Shown here piece after piece: positions 54,436 through 64,000 of a DNA stretch of 64,000 bases (the first letter of the stretch is position 1; every line of letters begins with the position of its first letter). The translations under genes and the position numbers were made by a program. The DNA comes from Trissonchulus latispiculum. Lineage: Eukaryota; Nematoda; Enoplea; Enoplida; Ironidae. The stretch spans positions 16,885 through 80,884 of the forward strand of contig JASAND010006661.1 of the NCBI GenBank assembly GCA_030248195.1, read 5' to 3'. Under the pieces are notes generated by a model. That model was not told the DNA's origin, did no database searches, and saw only the letters and a list, made by a program, of their open reading frames with translations.

Positions 54436-55149
54436 GTTAATCAACTAAAGACAATAGGGTTAGTTAAAAAGTGTGGGGGGATGGGTAAAATTATGAAAAA
54501 ATTTAGGGAAAAAAAAAAAAAAAAGGTAATTGGTGTATGGGGAGAGGATTTTTAATTGGTTGGGTAACTGGCAACTCTGGTACAGTAGCTGAACACTGTA
54601 ATTGTATCTGTTTTGCACAACTTGTAACGACCCCTAGTAATAACGCTTGTTGTATTTTCATTGTCATCATTTTGAAGTGTACCTATCATAATTGTATTAA
54701 TCCTAATAAATAGTTGGTGTGTCAAACTCAGAGTCTTAGTGTTGTGAAAAGAGGCGCGATTGTCTTCTGAAACCAGGCGCGATTGCCTTACAAGGATTTC
54801 ACCTCAAGGATTGGATCAGGACCGATTAAGGTAAGTTCTGATCAGGATTTGGAAGATTCATCATCAATCCGGCGATCAAGTCAAAGCAAGTGCTGTCCCC
54901 TCTTGCTGATCTGCTGGAAACCAGTGCATCAAACGAACTCACAGCGAAGACCCCGACAAAGGTTGGCAACAGGGAATTCCTGATTTTGGACAAACCACCT
55001 TTCAGGAATCCAGTGTCTAAGTCTGCTTTGATATGTGGACGCGCTAACCTTCCGTGTGATCAAGTCTAAAGTGGATCGAGATTCAGATCTCACTAACTTC
55101 ATTACATATGACAAGCGTCATACGCTATGTATTATCAACTCACCACACG

Positions 55150-55964
55150 ACGACCATAGGTGTAACGGAGATTTGGGGTGGGGGGGTTTTGTGGGGGGGG
55201 GGGCCCTCTGGAGACCCCCCAACCCTCCCCCAAAAATCGCATTTTCAGTCGTTTCTAATGCCAATGAACATTCAACTATGCAGTGATTTTGACATTTGAC
55301 ATGGTTTTTAAACTCGAAAACTTGATTGCCAACATGTTTCCAAGTCCAAAATAAGGTCAATAATGAGTCAGAAAGTTCATTATACAGTTAAAAATGTGTA
55401 TTTCTCGCAATAATAGACAATTTAAGGCAAAAATTTGGACATTTTTGAAAAGATTTGCAAAATTTACTCTAAAAATACTCAATTATTGGCAGTTTTTCGA
55501 GCCTTTCGCGCGACTCCCCCCCCCCCCCCAGTTTGTTGGGACGACCCCCCCCCCAAAACGTTCTGGGGGCATAGGTGTGTTAGGGGGGGGGCGTGGGGGG
55601 GACCCCTCCCCCCAAATGGAGGGGTCGCCATTCGCCAACCTCCCCCCTAACAATTTTTTACTACCCCTCCCCCCAAATCGGCCTTCGGCCGACCCCCCCC
55701 TAAAAATTTTCAAACCCCTACCTAAAATTTTGAAAAGTTTTAGCCGAAAATTCGACATTTTTCGAAAAATTGATGAAAATAAGCGAAAAATTTCTAAAGT
55801 TTGCTTAAATTACGCTAAAAATCGCTGAGTCTGGCAAATTTTGCGAGTGGGGTCTGGTCTGGTATTTGGCCATTTGGGGGTGGGGTCTGCCTCCAAAATT
55901 TCGAGGGTGGGGTCGAGACTTTTCCATTTGGGGGAAGGGGTTCCCCCCCACCCTCCCCCCCCGC
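55150..55964. repeat. Family A G-tract repeat, third copy, plus relatives
   Basis: Starts at CATAGGTGTAACGGAG, then G/C runs, the AAACTCGAAAACTTGATTGCC core (compare 4785 and 5980), and a GGGGGCATAGGTGTGTTAGGG border at about 55565. It ends in further C-run sequence with CGGCCTTCGGCCG, shared with about 5413. ORFs are low-complexity. Confidence 0.65.
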
Positions 55965-56284
55965 GGTTAGGTTTTAAAACGTTAATATGGGAGGGGCAGG
56001 TTGTAAGTGCCAGGAGGACTAGGTTAAAAGCGCACTAATATGGGCCAGCTTCGCTGAACAACCCGTATTCGCGGGCATGCATGCTCCACTCCGCGTTTGA
56101 CCTTTATTGTCTTAAGTTCTAAATTCGTAAGCTTTCCAGGCAAGCTTGCTGATTTTGAAATATTATGCTTTATATACTTCAAGCGTTTTATACTGAGAGC
56201 GGGATTTGTGAAACCAATTTTTACTGCATATGTTGTATTAATTATGTAATTGATTAAGTATTACGAATACAACTATATATATAC

Positions 56285-56334
<50 letters not shown>

Positions 56335-56514
56335 GCAGAGCTATGCTCACAAATTGGTAAACTGTTACTGAAGAACTGCCAACAGCATTAGTCCGGGCAG
56401 TTTCCGCGAATATGGGTTGTTCAGCGAAGCTGGTTCATATTAGTGCGCTTTTAACCTAGTCCTCCTGGCATTTACAACCTGCCCCTCCAATATTAACGTT
56501 TTAAAACCTAATCC
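55965..56514. mobile_element. Foldback element with (AT)n centre
   Basis: Arms of about 110 bp: GGTTAGGTTTTAAAACGTTA (55965) and the inverse TAACGTTTTAAAACCTAATCC (to 56514), continuing through GCGCTTTTAACCTAGTCCTCC. The centre carries an (AT)n tract at 56270-56332. No target duplication identified. Confidence 0.7.
56270..56332. repeat. (AT)n microsatellite
   Basis: About 60 bp of alternating AT, interrupted once by ACG. Confidence 0.9.
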
Positions 56515-56637
56515 TCTGTCCGCTTAAAACCCAGTGTCACCCATATTGCATTTTTCATGCTCCATCGGAGCATTTTTGTTCTTGTATATATATTATATGA
56601 CCGAACAAATATAACTGTAACAAATAGTTATATATAG

Positions 56638-57191
56638 CAGTGGCGCACATAGGAAATTTGTTCAGGGGGGGCGGACCTCAAAAAATTTAGGGGGTCTGGG
56701 GGCAAAATTTTTGAAAACCAGGTTTAAAATTCAAAAATAAGCGTAAATTAAACAAAAATCGAATATATAAATTTTGCGCCGACCAAGGGCGCACCCGGGA
56801 TTTAGAAGAGGGGAGTTGAGTCTCAAAAAGATTTTGCTTTCGTTAGGTGCACAAGATTTCGAAATAGCCGTTCATCAACCGGGGGGTCTGGGGGGCAGAG
56901 CCCCCCAGAAGTTGAAGAAATTTCTTGTTTTTGCAATAAAATCGGTCTTCGAATCTTTAATTCTTTTCATACTGAAGATTTGAGAAAATTGTTTTAAATT
57001 CTTGACATTTTTAGGCAAAAATGGTAATTTTCTCCGAAAAGTCGGATGCATTCCAAGCTTTTTCTTCATAAATGCAATAAATATGCCGTTAAAAACTGGA
57101 AAATTGTTTTTTGCCCTTTTTCCTCTTTCTCTCCTTAATTTTTCCTACCTTCGAATCGCGACGGGGGCCCCCCCCCCTAAGTGCGCCCCTG
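56638..57191. mobile_element. hAT-like MITE, CAGTGGCGCAC termini
   Basis: Left CAGTGGCGCACATAGG, right TAAGTGCGCCCCTG (inverse CAGGGGCGCACTTA), 554 bp. Flanks ATATATAG and ATATATCA agree at six of eight positions in TA-rich DNA. The interior matches the inverse of 9733-10129. Confidence 0.7.
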
Positions 57192-57197
57192 ATATAT

Positions 57198-57493
57198 CAG
57201 GGTATTTTTTAGGGATGTTTTTTCGGGGGGGGGGGCTTCCCGGGCAAAAAGTTCTCAAAAATGCCAGGATTTAAGCTAAAAATAGCTATTTTTACGAAAA
57301 AATCTCCGGCGAAGCCGGAAAATTTTAGAAAATTGGCCTATTTTTGGCAAAAATTTGGGCCTCCAAAAAATCCCGGGGGGGGGAAGCAAAAATCCCGGGA
57401 GGGGGCATTTTCGGGGGGGGGGAAGGCATTTTCGGGGGGGGAAGGTCAATTTCGGGGGGGGCCCCCCGCCCCCCCACTGTAAAAAATACCCTG
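57198..57493. mobile_element. Family B MITE, best-preserved copy
   Basis: CAGGGTATTTTTTA at the left and TAAAAAATACCCTG at the right, a perfect 14-bp inverted repeat, 296 bp, flanked by TA-rich DNA. The interior has a CTCCGGCGAAGCCGGA hairpin and G-run blocks. Confidence 0.85.
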
Positions 57494-58181
57494 TATATAG
57501 ATGTCATATATATATGTATGTAACTTAAACTAATCCTTAAATAATACCAAAAATAAAATGTAAGACATGGTGCAAAAGGGGGGCCAGAAAAGGTAAATAT
57601 GTGGAAACAAATGAATGCGCATTGGAAAAAGCTTCGACCATTTGGCAAAATTTGTCCAAAATTTTGGTGTGACTGTGACGTTACACAATCGCCGAATTTT
57701 TTTTGCTATTTTCCTGAAATAATTGTGTAATTACACGCGTTTTTGAACAAAAACACTGAAGTGGGGGTGAATTTTGGAAATTTGGTGGTTGATCCCGAAA
57801 TCTATATATCCCCCGAAGGTTTTAGGCGTTTTTATACAGTGATAGTTTTAATGTGGTTCCAAGCCAGTTTGAGAAAAAATTTTCAAAAAATGACCATTTA
57901 AGCCAAAGTTAGCGAAATGTTTGGGTCTGAATATCGGTGGAGCGGTAGCCGAAAGTTGGGGAGGTATATAATATGTCAAAAATTCTGTGGGGGTGGGTAA
58001 ATTTTAGAGATACAAGGTCGGGGAAAAAACCAAGATAGTCACTTTTTGGACTCTGCAGAACTACCCAGTGGAGCAATCTGGCTATAAATTAGTTTCTTAT
58101 CAAGCCCTGTCTAGACTGTCATTTTGGTATATAAATCGCCTCTCTAGGTCCTGTCGTTAATTAGTAATTAACGGTTAATTA
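57494..58181. repeat. Family C fragment and G-tract debris
   Basis: 57545-57770 matches 9135-9355 (GTAAATATGTG, CACGCGTTTTTGA, AAACACTGAAG). After that, diverged G-tract repeat. No gene. Confidence 0.5.
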
Positions 58182-59099
58182 GCCGGGGTAAAAAAACCAA
58201 TGGCGGGAAAAAACCAACCGATGGGGAAAAAACCAACCCCAGTATTCGGTCAGGGTAACTCATATTAGCGATTTTATGCATGCGACAGGTAAAATCGGCG
58301 TCGCTGACTTCATATCTGCAGTTATTTTTGCGATATTCCTTATAATAAGTGAGAAAATCAAACATCAAAATTTGCAGCATCAACTGGCTAGGTTTCATCA
58401 AATTTGCCAGTTTCTATGTTAAAATGCAAAAATTTGTAAATCTTTCGAAATTCGATGAAATAAAATAAAATAAATGTTGCTTCAGTGTTTTTCGCGTATT
58501 TCTTTGTCCTGGAGTACTTTTTTTGGCCGCTTTAGCTGAGCCAAACAGCCGATCCGCCGAAATGAGGTTTTTACCGGCTAGCACAAAATTGCCAAGTCCA
58601 AATGCAATTTTGAGCTGTTCACGTGAAAGAACGCATTAAACTTGCTATGTGGATGAGTTTTGAGCAACTAAGAACCATTTTTGGGAGTTTGACAGCAAAA
58701 GCAAAAATTGGTTTTTTCCCACCCCTTGGTTTTTTCCCAGTTTGTAAAAATTCTGCTGACAGCTTGCCAAGCGTCGCAGGAAGGCGAGACCGGCATTTTT
58801 GGAAAGAGCACATGTTGTTCTCATAGAAACTAAAAGTTATTATCTAACTGCTATGGAAAATTTTTTACAGGCCTTCAAAAATAGGCAAATTTTGAATTTT
58901 TGGGGGGTCAAAAATGCCAAAATTTTCAAAATGTCACAAAATGCTCAAAAGTGGTCCTATTTAGCTCAAATTTGGTGTGGTAGGTGGGATGGGCCTACCA
59001 ACTTGCATGCAAAATTTGAGCCAGCTAGCTCATCCCCATCGTCCAAACGGGGGGTTGGTTTTTCCCCCCGCCACTTGCGGGTTGGTTTTTTTCCCGACC
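58182..59099. mobile_element. Inverted-repeat element with GGGAAAAAACCAACC motifs
   Basis: Left end GCCGGGGTAAAAAAACCAA then two more GGGAAAAAACCAACC units; right end the inverse, GGTTGGTTTTTTTCCCGACC. One further unit pair lies near 58705-58740. About 918 bp. ORFs in it are not supported. Confidence 0.6.
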
Positions 59100-59430
59100 T
59101 CTATACACCGGGGCCGGAGCCGGGGCCACCTTGGCCCTGATATCAGGGCCGGACCGGGGCGTGGAAATTGGGGGTCCAAATCGAAAATCCAAATCGAAAA
59201 TCGACATACAAACGTTACTATCTTTGTTTTCATTTATATCGGCGGGAAAACAAACGATTTGTCTCACTTTTTGAATTTCGAAAATTGAAAATTTTGGTCA
59301 AAAAATATCAAAAATTTTAAAATTTTGTTAATTTTTGGCCCCGGTCGATAACGGGGCCTGACCACCGGGGCCGGGGCCTCACTACCGGGGCCGGGGCCAG
59401 GCCCCGGTGTATTCCTAGTAAATTTGGTTC
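59100..59430. repeat. CCGGGGCC micro-repeat foldback
   Basis: TATACACCGGGGCCGG at the left and GGCCCCGGTGTATTCCTA at the right, with repeated GGGGCCGGGGCC units flanking an AT-rich core. Probably another hAT-like miniature element with an eroded left end. Confidence 0.55.
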
Positions 59431-59911
59431 AAATTTTTGGAAAGGAAATTATGTACGTATATATTTACAGACTCTCGTTTGGTCCACTTGAATGACAACC
59501 TGCCTTCAAAGGACTCACGTACATGTTTGTATATATGTCGTTGTACAGTATAGCATTCAATCAGTACAGTGCGGCATTGTACTAGTACAGTATGGTATGC
59601 TCTACTGTACTACTACAGTGTAGCATCAGGGGTTAAAGGCGCTCTTATATAAAACCCATCAATCTAATGTTGCAAAATTAATGGGGTTACCTTGGTTGGC
59701 ATTGTTAGTTTACCCTTAAAATAATTGATACAACTCTTGCTTGGTTGCAAAGGAAGATAATTTCAACCTTATTGCATACCAAAATTAAAGTCATTAAGAT
59801 AGCGGCTTTGTACCATCTTACTTTCAAACTAGCATTTTTAAATTTTTTAAGTCTTCTAGGATTTTAATGTTTTTATGCTCATATATTTTAGGTATTAACA
59901 TGAAAGTAAGT
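59431..59911. other. Spacer; GTACAGTAT direct/inverted units
   Basis: Between about 59540 and 59625 several TACAGTATAGCAT-like units occur in both orientations. Otherwise nothing is recognised. Confidence 0.4.
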
Positions 59912-61237
59912 AGGGGTCGCGGTAGCGACCCCTATAATATGAGACAAAACGCCTCAATGACAGCCTTCAGAGGCGCTGCGCAGAGGCTGCGCAGATTCCT
60001 GCGCAGATCCTGCGCAAATTTTGTGCGCAAAACAAAGTCCGTGTCGAGTTTAGTATAATTGGAAAATTTCATCCCCGTAGCACTTACCGTTAAAAAGTTG
60101 CACCCGCCGGCAGTTATGCCGGCGATGTTTTTTTCCGGTGTCTCCGTTTTACCCTCGTATGTCACCATTTTGTAGCCTCTTTCACAGAATGTAGCGAAGG
60201 GAAGACACCTATTGCGCTTTATCATCAATATATATAGGTTACTGACTTTCGATATATGTGGTCGCCGCCGCGCCACAGTGCGCCGCATCGCCACAGTGGC
60301 GCCACAAAATCGGCTCAGAACGTCGAAATCGAAAATCGTGCATATAAAGGTTTTTGGGGACGGAGAATCCATTCCCGCCATCGGTTTTGCTGCCCGATCC
60401 ACCCAATTTGCTGGGCTGGTTCCACTTGACCGTCTGAGGGGTCAGGTCGGTAACCGCTTCCGGGAGGTCCATAGTAGGCTTTACTTGGCCTTTCAAAACT
60501 TTGTCTATAGGGGTTTTCTGGTGCGCCCAGCTCATTCCCCCCCGGTCTCCGTTTTGCCGTCCGACCCACCCATCTTGCTGGGCTGGTTCCAATTTGCCGT
60601 CTGGAGGGTCCGGTCAGTACCGACTTCCGGGAACACCATATGGGACTGTACTTAGCCTCTCAAAACTTTGTCTATAGGGGTTTTCTGGTGTACCCAGCTC
60701 ACTCCCGGTGTCCGTTTTGCTCTGATATCCACTCATTTTGCTGGGCTGGTTCCACTTGACCGTCTGGGGGCCAGATCGGGTAAGGTATATATATACGTTA
60801 TATATATATATACAGGTGGTCAAAAATAAAATTTTTGAAAAGTGGTCAAATTTGGTACCAAATGAAAGCCCCAAGTGAGCTGAGCAACTTTTCTCATAAA
60901 AGTGCATGCTCAAAGTGGCCGTAGAGTGCTGTGCTGGGGTATGGGTGGGGTCTTAGGTGGTTTTGGGTCGAATATGAAAAATTTCAAAAGTGGTCAATTT
61001 TGGTACCAAATGAAAGCCCCAAGTGAGCTGAGCAACTTTTCTCATAAACGTGCATGCTCAAAGTGGCTGTAGAGTGCTGTGCTGGGGTATGGGTGGGGTC
61101 TTAGGTGATTTTGGGTCGAAAATGAAAATTTTCAAAAGTGGTCAATTTTGGTACCAAATGAAAGCCTCAAGTGAGCTGAACAACTTTTCTCATAAAAGTG
61201 CATGCTCAAAGTGGCTGTAGAGTGCTGTGCTGGGGTA
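59912..61237 (+). repeat. Composite satellite, second copy (left part)
   Basis: GGGGTCGC-GGTA-GCGACCCC hairpin head at about 59914, then the CTGCGCAG-rich segment, then three units of the roughly 165-bp repeat (GTTTTGC anchors at 60384, 60551 and 60714), then 148-bp units (GTGGTCAA anchors at 60842, 60990 and 61138). The order is the same as at 13106-14720. It is interrupted at 61237 by an insertion and resumes at 63860. Confidence 0.85.
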
Positions 61238-62517
61238 TAGTAAAGGTTCGAAAAAATACACCGACCGGGTCCGAAAAAAATACACCCACCCTAACTCAGG
61301 TTAGAAGCTACGGAGCCCAGCCAAACTGTACCCCATAATAGCGCAAGCTTATTTATATCCAGCCATGGTATGGCTGTTTCCATAAGGCCCTGCACTCACG
61401 CAGGCTGAGGACTCAAAAATGGTACTATGAAAAAGTTGGTTTTCAACTTTTGGATCAGTTGGCAACTTTTTGGCTCTTGTTCGCTACACTAAAGCTATAG
61501 TAGCACCTATTCTTTTAACATAATACACATTGCTTCTAGTTTTTTGGCAATAGGTTCGGGCGCCCCTGCGCCGCACAGTTGCGCAGCAGCGGGTGTATAT
61601 ATTTTTTCGGACCCGCTGGGCACTTGGGTCCGAAATAAAAATACACCTAAAAATTCTTGTTTTAGCTGCTAGAAATCGACCAGGTGTCGAGTTTCCGCGT
61701 TTTAACAGCATTTATGGCTGTAGCATGCACTGACGGTCTCCTGGGTTGGTTCCAAGGGGTCAATCTTTATCTTACTAAAGTGTCGTATGATTGGCTTGAA
61801 AATTTATCCTCAACTGAGCAGAACTTTACTGGAATGACTTTTAGCACTGTTTTATGCTAGCATTCACAGCTATAGCAGTGATTCCAGTAATACTGATTCA
61901 ATTTTAGAAGCGAGTAGACGGTAGCTACTGCATTTTCAGGACCTCAAGCCGCTGCAAATTGTTTGCTACAGTCTCGGTAACAAAAGTCGACGATATTCCG
62001 GGTAGTTAGAGCATTGAAACAAGTTGATAAAGTCGGGACAATTACGAATCTAAAGTAAACTTAATAAAATAATACCATATGGTAACTATAAGCTTTCAGC
62101 ACTGGACTGAAAACTCAATTTTTTCGACTTTGAATGAGCTAAATGATGGTTTATAATCAATTGTGCCAACGGCTAGAGAATTAAAAACAACGTAGACGAC
62201 CCCTTCCGGTAGGCATTGGGATTCCAGACCTCATGTTAACAGCCATGACCATCAATGACGGCTTTCAGAAGGTCTTCTAGATGTCTGCTGGATATTTATT
62301 CTTTGTCGTTACGTTTGTTAAGAATAAAAAACAAAATATGGCCACTGAATAAGCAACATTATAGACATTACTGCGTGATAAAAACAGTATATATCGGGCC
62401 AGATGAAAAAGTTTTTCGGGCCATATGCGGTAGGCGGCCTATCTAATGAATATTAACCACCATAGACTGGAAAAATGGGTCAATAGTCAACGGAAAATGC
62501 ATGAGCAGCATCTGTAT

Positions 62518-62790
62518 ATCAGTGTTTTTTTTTTGCTCGGACACTTTTGCGCTCTTCTGCGCACTGCCCCAAAATTTTTTGCGCAAATTGCTAAAAAAGT
62601 GCGCATTACAGGAAAAACGCTATAATTTCGCATAAAATTGCTGTTTTGTATTTACTAGTAATTACCTGACTTTACTACAACTTTCAGAGATGCAGCAATT
62701 TATATATAAGATGCCAGAACTTAATGTGGATTAGGAAACCAACCTACTTCGGAACGGGGGGTCTGAAGGCTGAGCCCCCAGAAGCAATAT
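62518..62790. repeat. Family C fragment (inverted)
   Basis: CAGTGTTTTTTTTTTGCTC at the left, GCGCAAATTGCTAAAAAAGTGCGCA, and a GGTCTGAAGGCTGAGCCCCCAGAAG end. Inverted relative to 63340-63565. Confidence 0.5.
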
Positions 62791-63339
62791 ATAGATTTCA
62801 AAAATACATAGCAAACATTTCACTATCATAACTCTCTAAAAGTTTTATTTGTTGAAGTAAATTTGTTTTCTGTATATGTATTTAGCGAAATGATGAAAAC
62901 TATTGGCAATTTTTAAGTTATTTTTAGTTCAAGATTCCTCACTGCTTTTAATAAAAACAAAAATAAATGCTGTTTTTAAATTTCATCGAAAATTACGTAG
63001 TTTCAGAAAATGATTCAAGGTTCCGATCTTAGACTTTTCCATGACTCAATTTTCAGGGCTCAGCCCGGGGCATATCGATTTTTAAATGCTTTTTTGAAGC
63101 GTCGGTGGGTAAGAAAGCACTGATAGAACACAATCCTAGCTGACAAAACCTCCTGTGAAAGTTCGTTCTGTATTATATTATATTAACGTGTGTAAACTTC
63201 TCCAAAAACTGCCAAACAGACATTAAAATTTTCATAACATTAGCTCATACATTAGGCCACGAGTGTTTGTATATTAATGTTAGTGTGTTTAGTGAATGTT
63301 AGGTCACAACTTAGCGTTATAGAAGTTGTATAAAAATAA

Positions 63340-63565
63340 GTACGGAGGTCTGGGGGCGGAGCCCCCAGGAAAAAACAAGAGATTTTTGTGAAATTGAGAG
63401 CCAGAAGCAATTTTTCTGAGCACTTAGAACAACTAATTTTTGGTAATTTTTTCTTTGTTCCGCTAGAGAAAGTGCGCACGCGTGCGCACAAGCCCAAAAT
63501 TTTTTGCTAATTTCAGAAAAAAAGTGTGTCATTGCGCACTTTTTTGAGCAAAAAAACACTGCTGT
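63340..63565. repeat. Family C fragment
   Basis: GGTCTGGGGGCGGAGCCCCCAGG hairpin at the left, CAAAATTTTTTGCTAATTTCAG, ending AAAAACACTGCTG beside a (TA)n tract at 63563-63582. Confidence 0.55.
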
Positions 63566-63859
63566 ATATATATATATATATATGCTTTGTATAGTCATTT
63601 TGGCACTAGATAATGAAAGGGCGAATTTTTGGCCCTGTATTTTTTTCGACCCCGCGTATTTTTTTCGATTTGGGTCCGAAAAAATACAGTCAATTTTCAA
63701 AATTTTTCTGAAAGCACAGCCCTTGCCCGGGAACTTTGGGCATGGGAAGAAACTAGACCCCACCCCACACATGCCGGGCCATATGCGGGATCTCTACGGC
63801 AATTCTATAAAAAGTTATCCAAAAAGTTGCTAAATCGTATTTTTTTCGAACCTTTACTA

Positions 63860-64000
63860 TATGGGTGGGGTCTTGGTCAAATTTGGTACCAAATGAAAGC
63901 CCCAAGTGAGCTGAGCAACTTTTCTCATAAATGTGCATGCTCAAAGTGGCTGTAGAGTGCTGTGCTGGGGTATGGGTGGGGTCTTAGGTGATTTTTGGGT
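63860..64000 (+). repeat. Composite satellite, second copy (resumes)
   Basis: TATGGGTGGGGTCTT then TCAAATTTGGTACCAAATGAAAGC, the next 148-bp unit. Continues beyond the window. Confidence 0.85.

Larger units (their letters stand above)
47300..55110 (+). repeat. Large structured repeat, copy C
   Basis: Colinear with copy B at a spacing of about 9.9 kb, same orientation. It contains two later insertions: a 366-bp G-tract element (51349-51714) and a TTAA element (52617-53631). Subtracting these leaves about 6.4 kb. It has a tRNA-like cloverleaf (50708-50779) and hairpins at 49475, 49728, 50204, 51054, 52162 and 54409. The segment matching 42290-42510 of copy B is absent. No conserved ORF. Confidence 0.85.
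61238..63859. mobile_element. 2.6-kb TA-flanked element splitting the satellite
   Basis: Ends TAGTAAAGGTTCGAAAAAA and the inverse TTTTTTCGAACCTTTACTA, with TA on each side. Joining the flanks restores the satellite sequence GGGGTATGGGTGGGGTC found at 60930 and 61085. Subterminal GGGTCCGAAAAAA(T)AC motifs occur near both ends and at about 61600-61640. TA duplication suggests Tc1/mariner-like transposition, but no transposase is visible. Nested family C pieces lie at 62518-62790 and 63340-63565. Confidence 0.8.

Noticed and set aside
59932..60402. 156-residue minus-strand ORF
   Set aside because: Spans the head and first array of the composite satellite; the equivalent at 13106 onward is not open.
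1..64000. CRISPR arrays, bacterial operons or ribosome binding sites
   Set aside because: None seen; introns and retroelements show the DNA is eukaryotic.
1..64000. Ribosomal RNA genes
   Set aside because: No recognisable conserved rRNA segments.

Overview
This window looks like nuclear DNA from a non-vertebrate animal or a close relative. It is AT-rich, has GT-AG introns, and is made up mostly of transposable-element remnants. I cannot name the species. The animal reading rests on a Penelope-like retroelement, a CR1/Jockey-type LINE, an intron-interrupted coiled-coil gene, a solitary tyrosine recombinase, and several families of small non-autonomous DNA transposons whose ends and target-site duplications (TSDs) can be read directly. 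All assignments are by eye; no database search was possible.

Host gene. Twelve exons between 11938 and 25666 (+) encode the C-terminal part (about 485 residues) of one protein. It has a long coiled coil, then a Ser/Thr/Pro-rich linker, then a Gly-rich tail with repeated D-[LM]-F-G motifs. Codon phase carries through every junction but one (13056 to 15988), where a small exon or another splice site must be missing. The 5' part of the gene lies outside the window or is hidden in the repeats before 11.9 kb. Its introns hold a decayed Penelope-like element (about 18.8-20.9 kb), a TTA-flanked foldback element (23.0-23.6 kb), a TTAA-family derivative (24.8-25.05 kb) and a composite satellite (13.1-14.7 kb). 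Converging on its 3' end is an intact tyrosine recombinase ORF (26360-27331, minus).

Transposons. The left flank (2.0-11.7 kb) is a mosaic of TTAA-flanked inverted-repeat elements, G-tract-rich repeats whose borders carry CACCTATG, and short elements with CAGGGTATTTTT ends. From 28 to 34.7 kb there are hAT-like miniature elements with exact 8-bp TSDs, one nested in a TTAA element. A 5'-truncated LINE follows (34.8-37.1 kb, minus). The right end (55-64 kb) repeats the families of the left flank, including a second copy of the composite satellite split by a 2.6-kb element with TA target duplications.

The most unusual content is a long, apparently non-coding repeat family of about 6.3-6.5 kb present three times in the same orientation: the 3' part of copy A (1-1810), copy B (37415-43890) and copy C (47300-55110). 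The copies have diverged substantially, yet keep a series of hairpins at matching positions. One 27-nt hairpin has compensatory base changes across all three copies. Copies B and C each carry a 72-nt tRNA-like cloverleaf with identical outer stems but a completely different, still paired, anticodon arm. This suggests selection for RNA (or cruciform) structure in an undescribed element, and is the main lead for follow-up.
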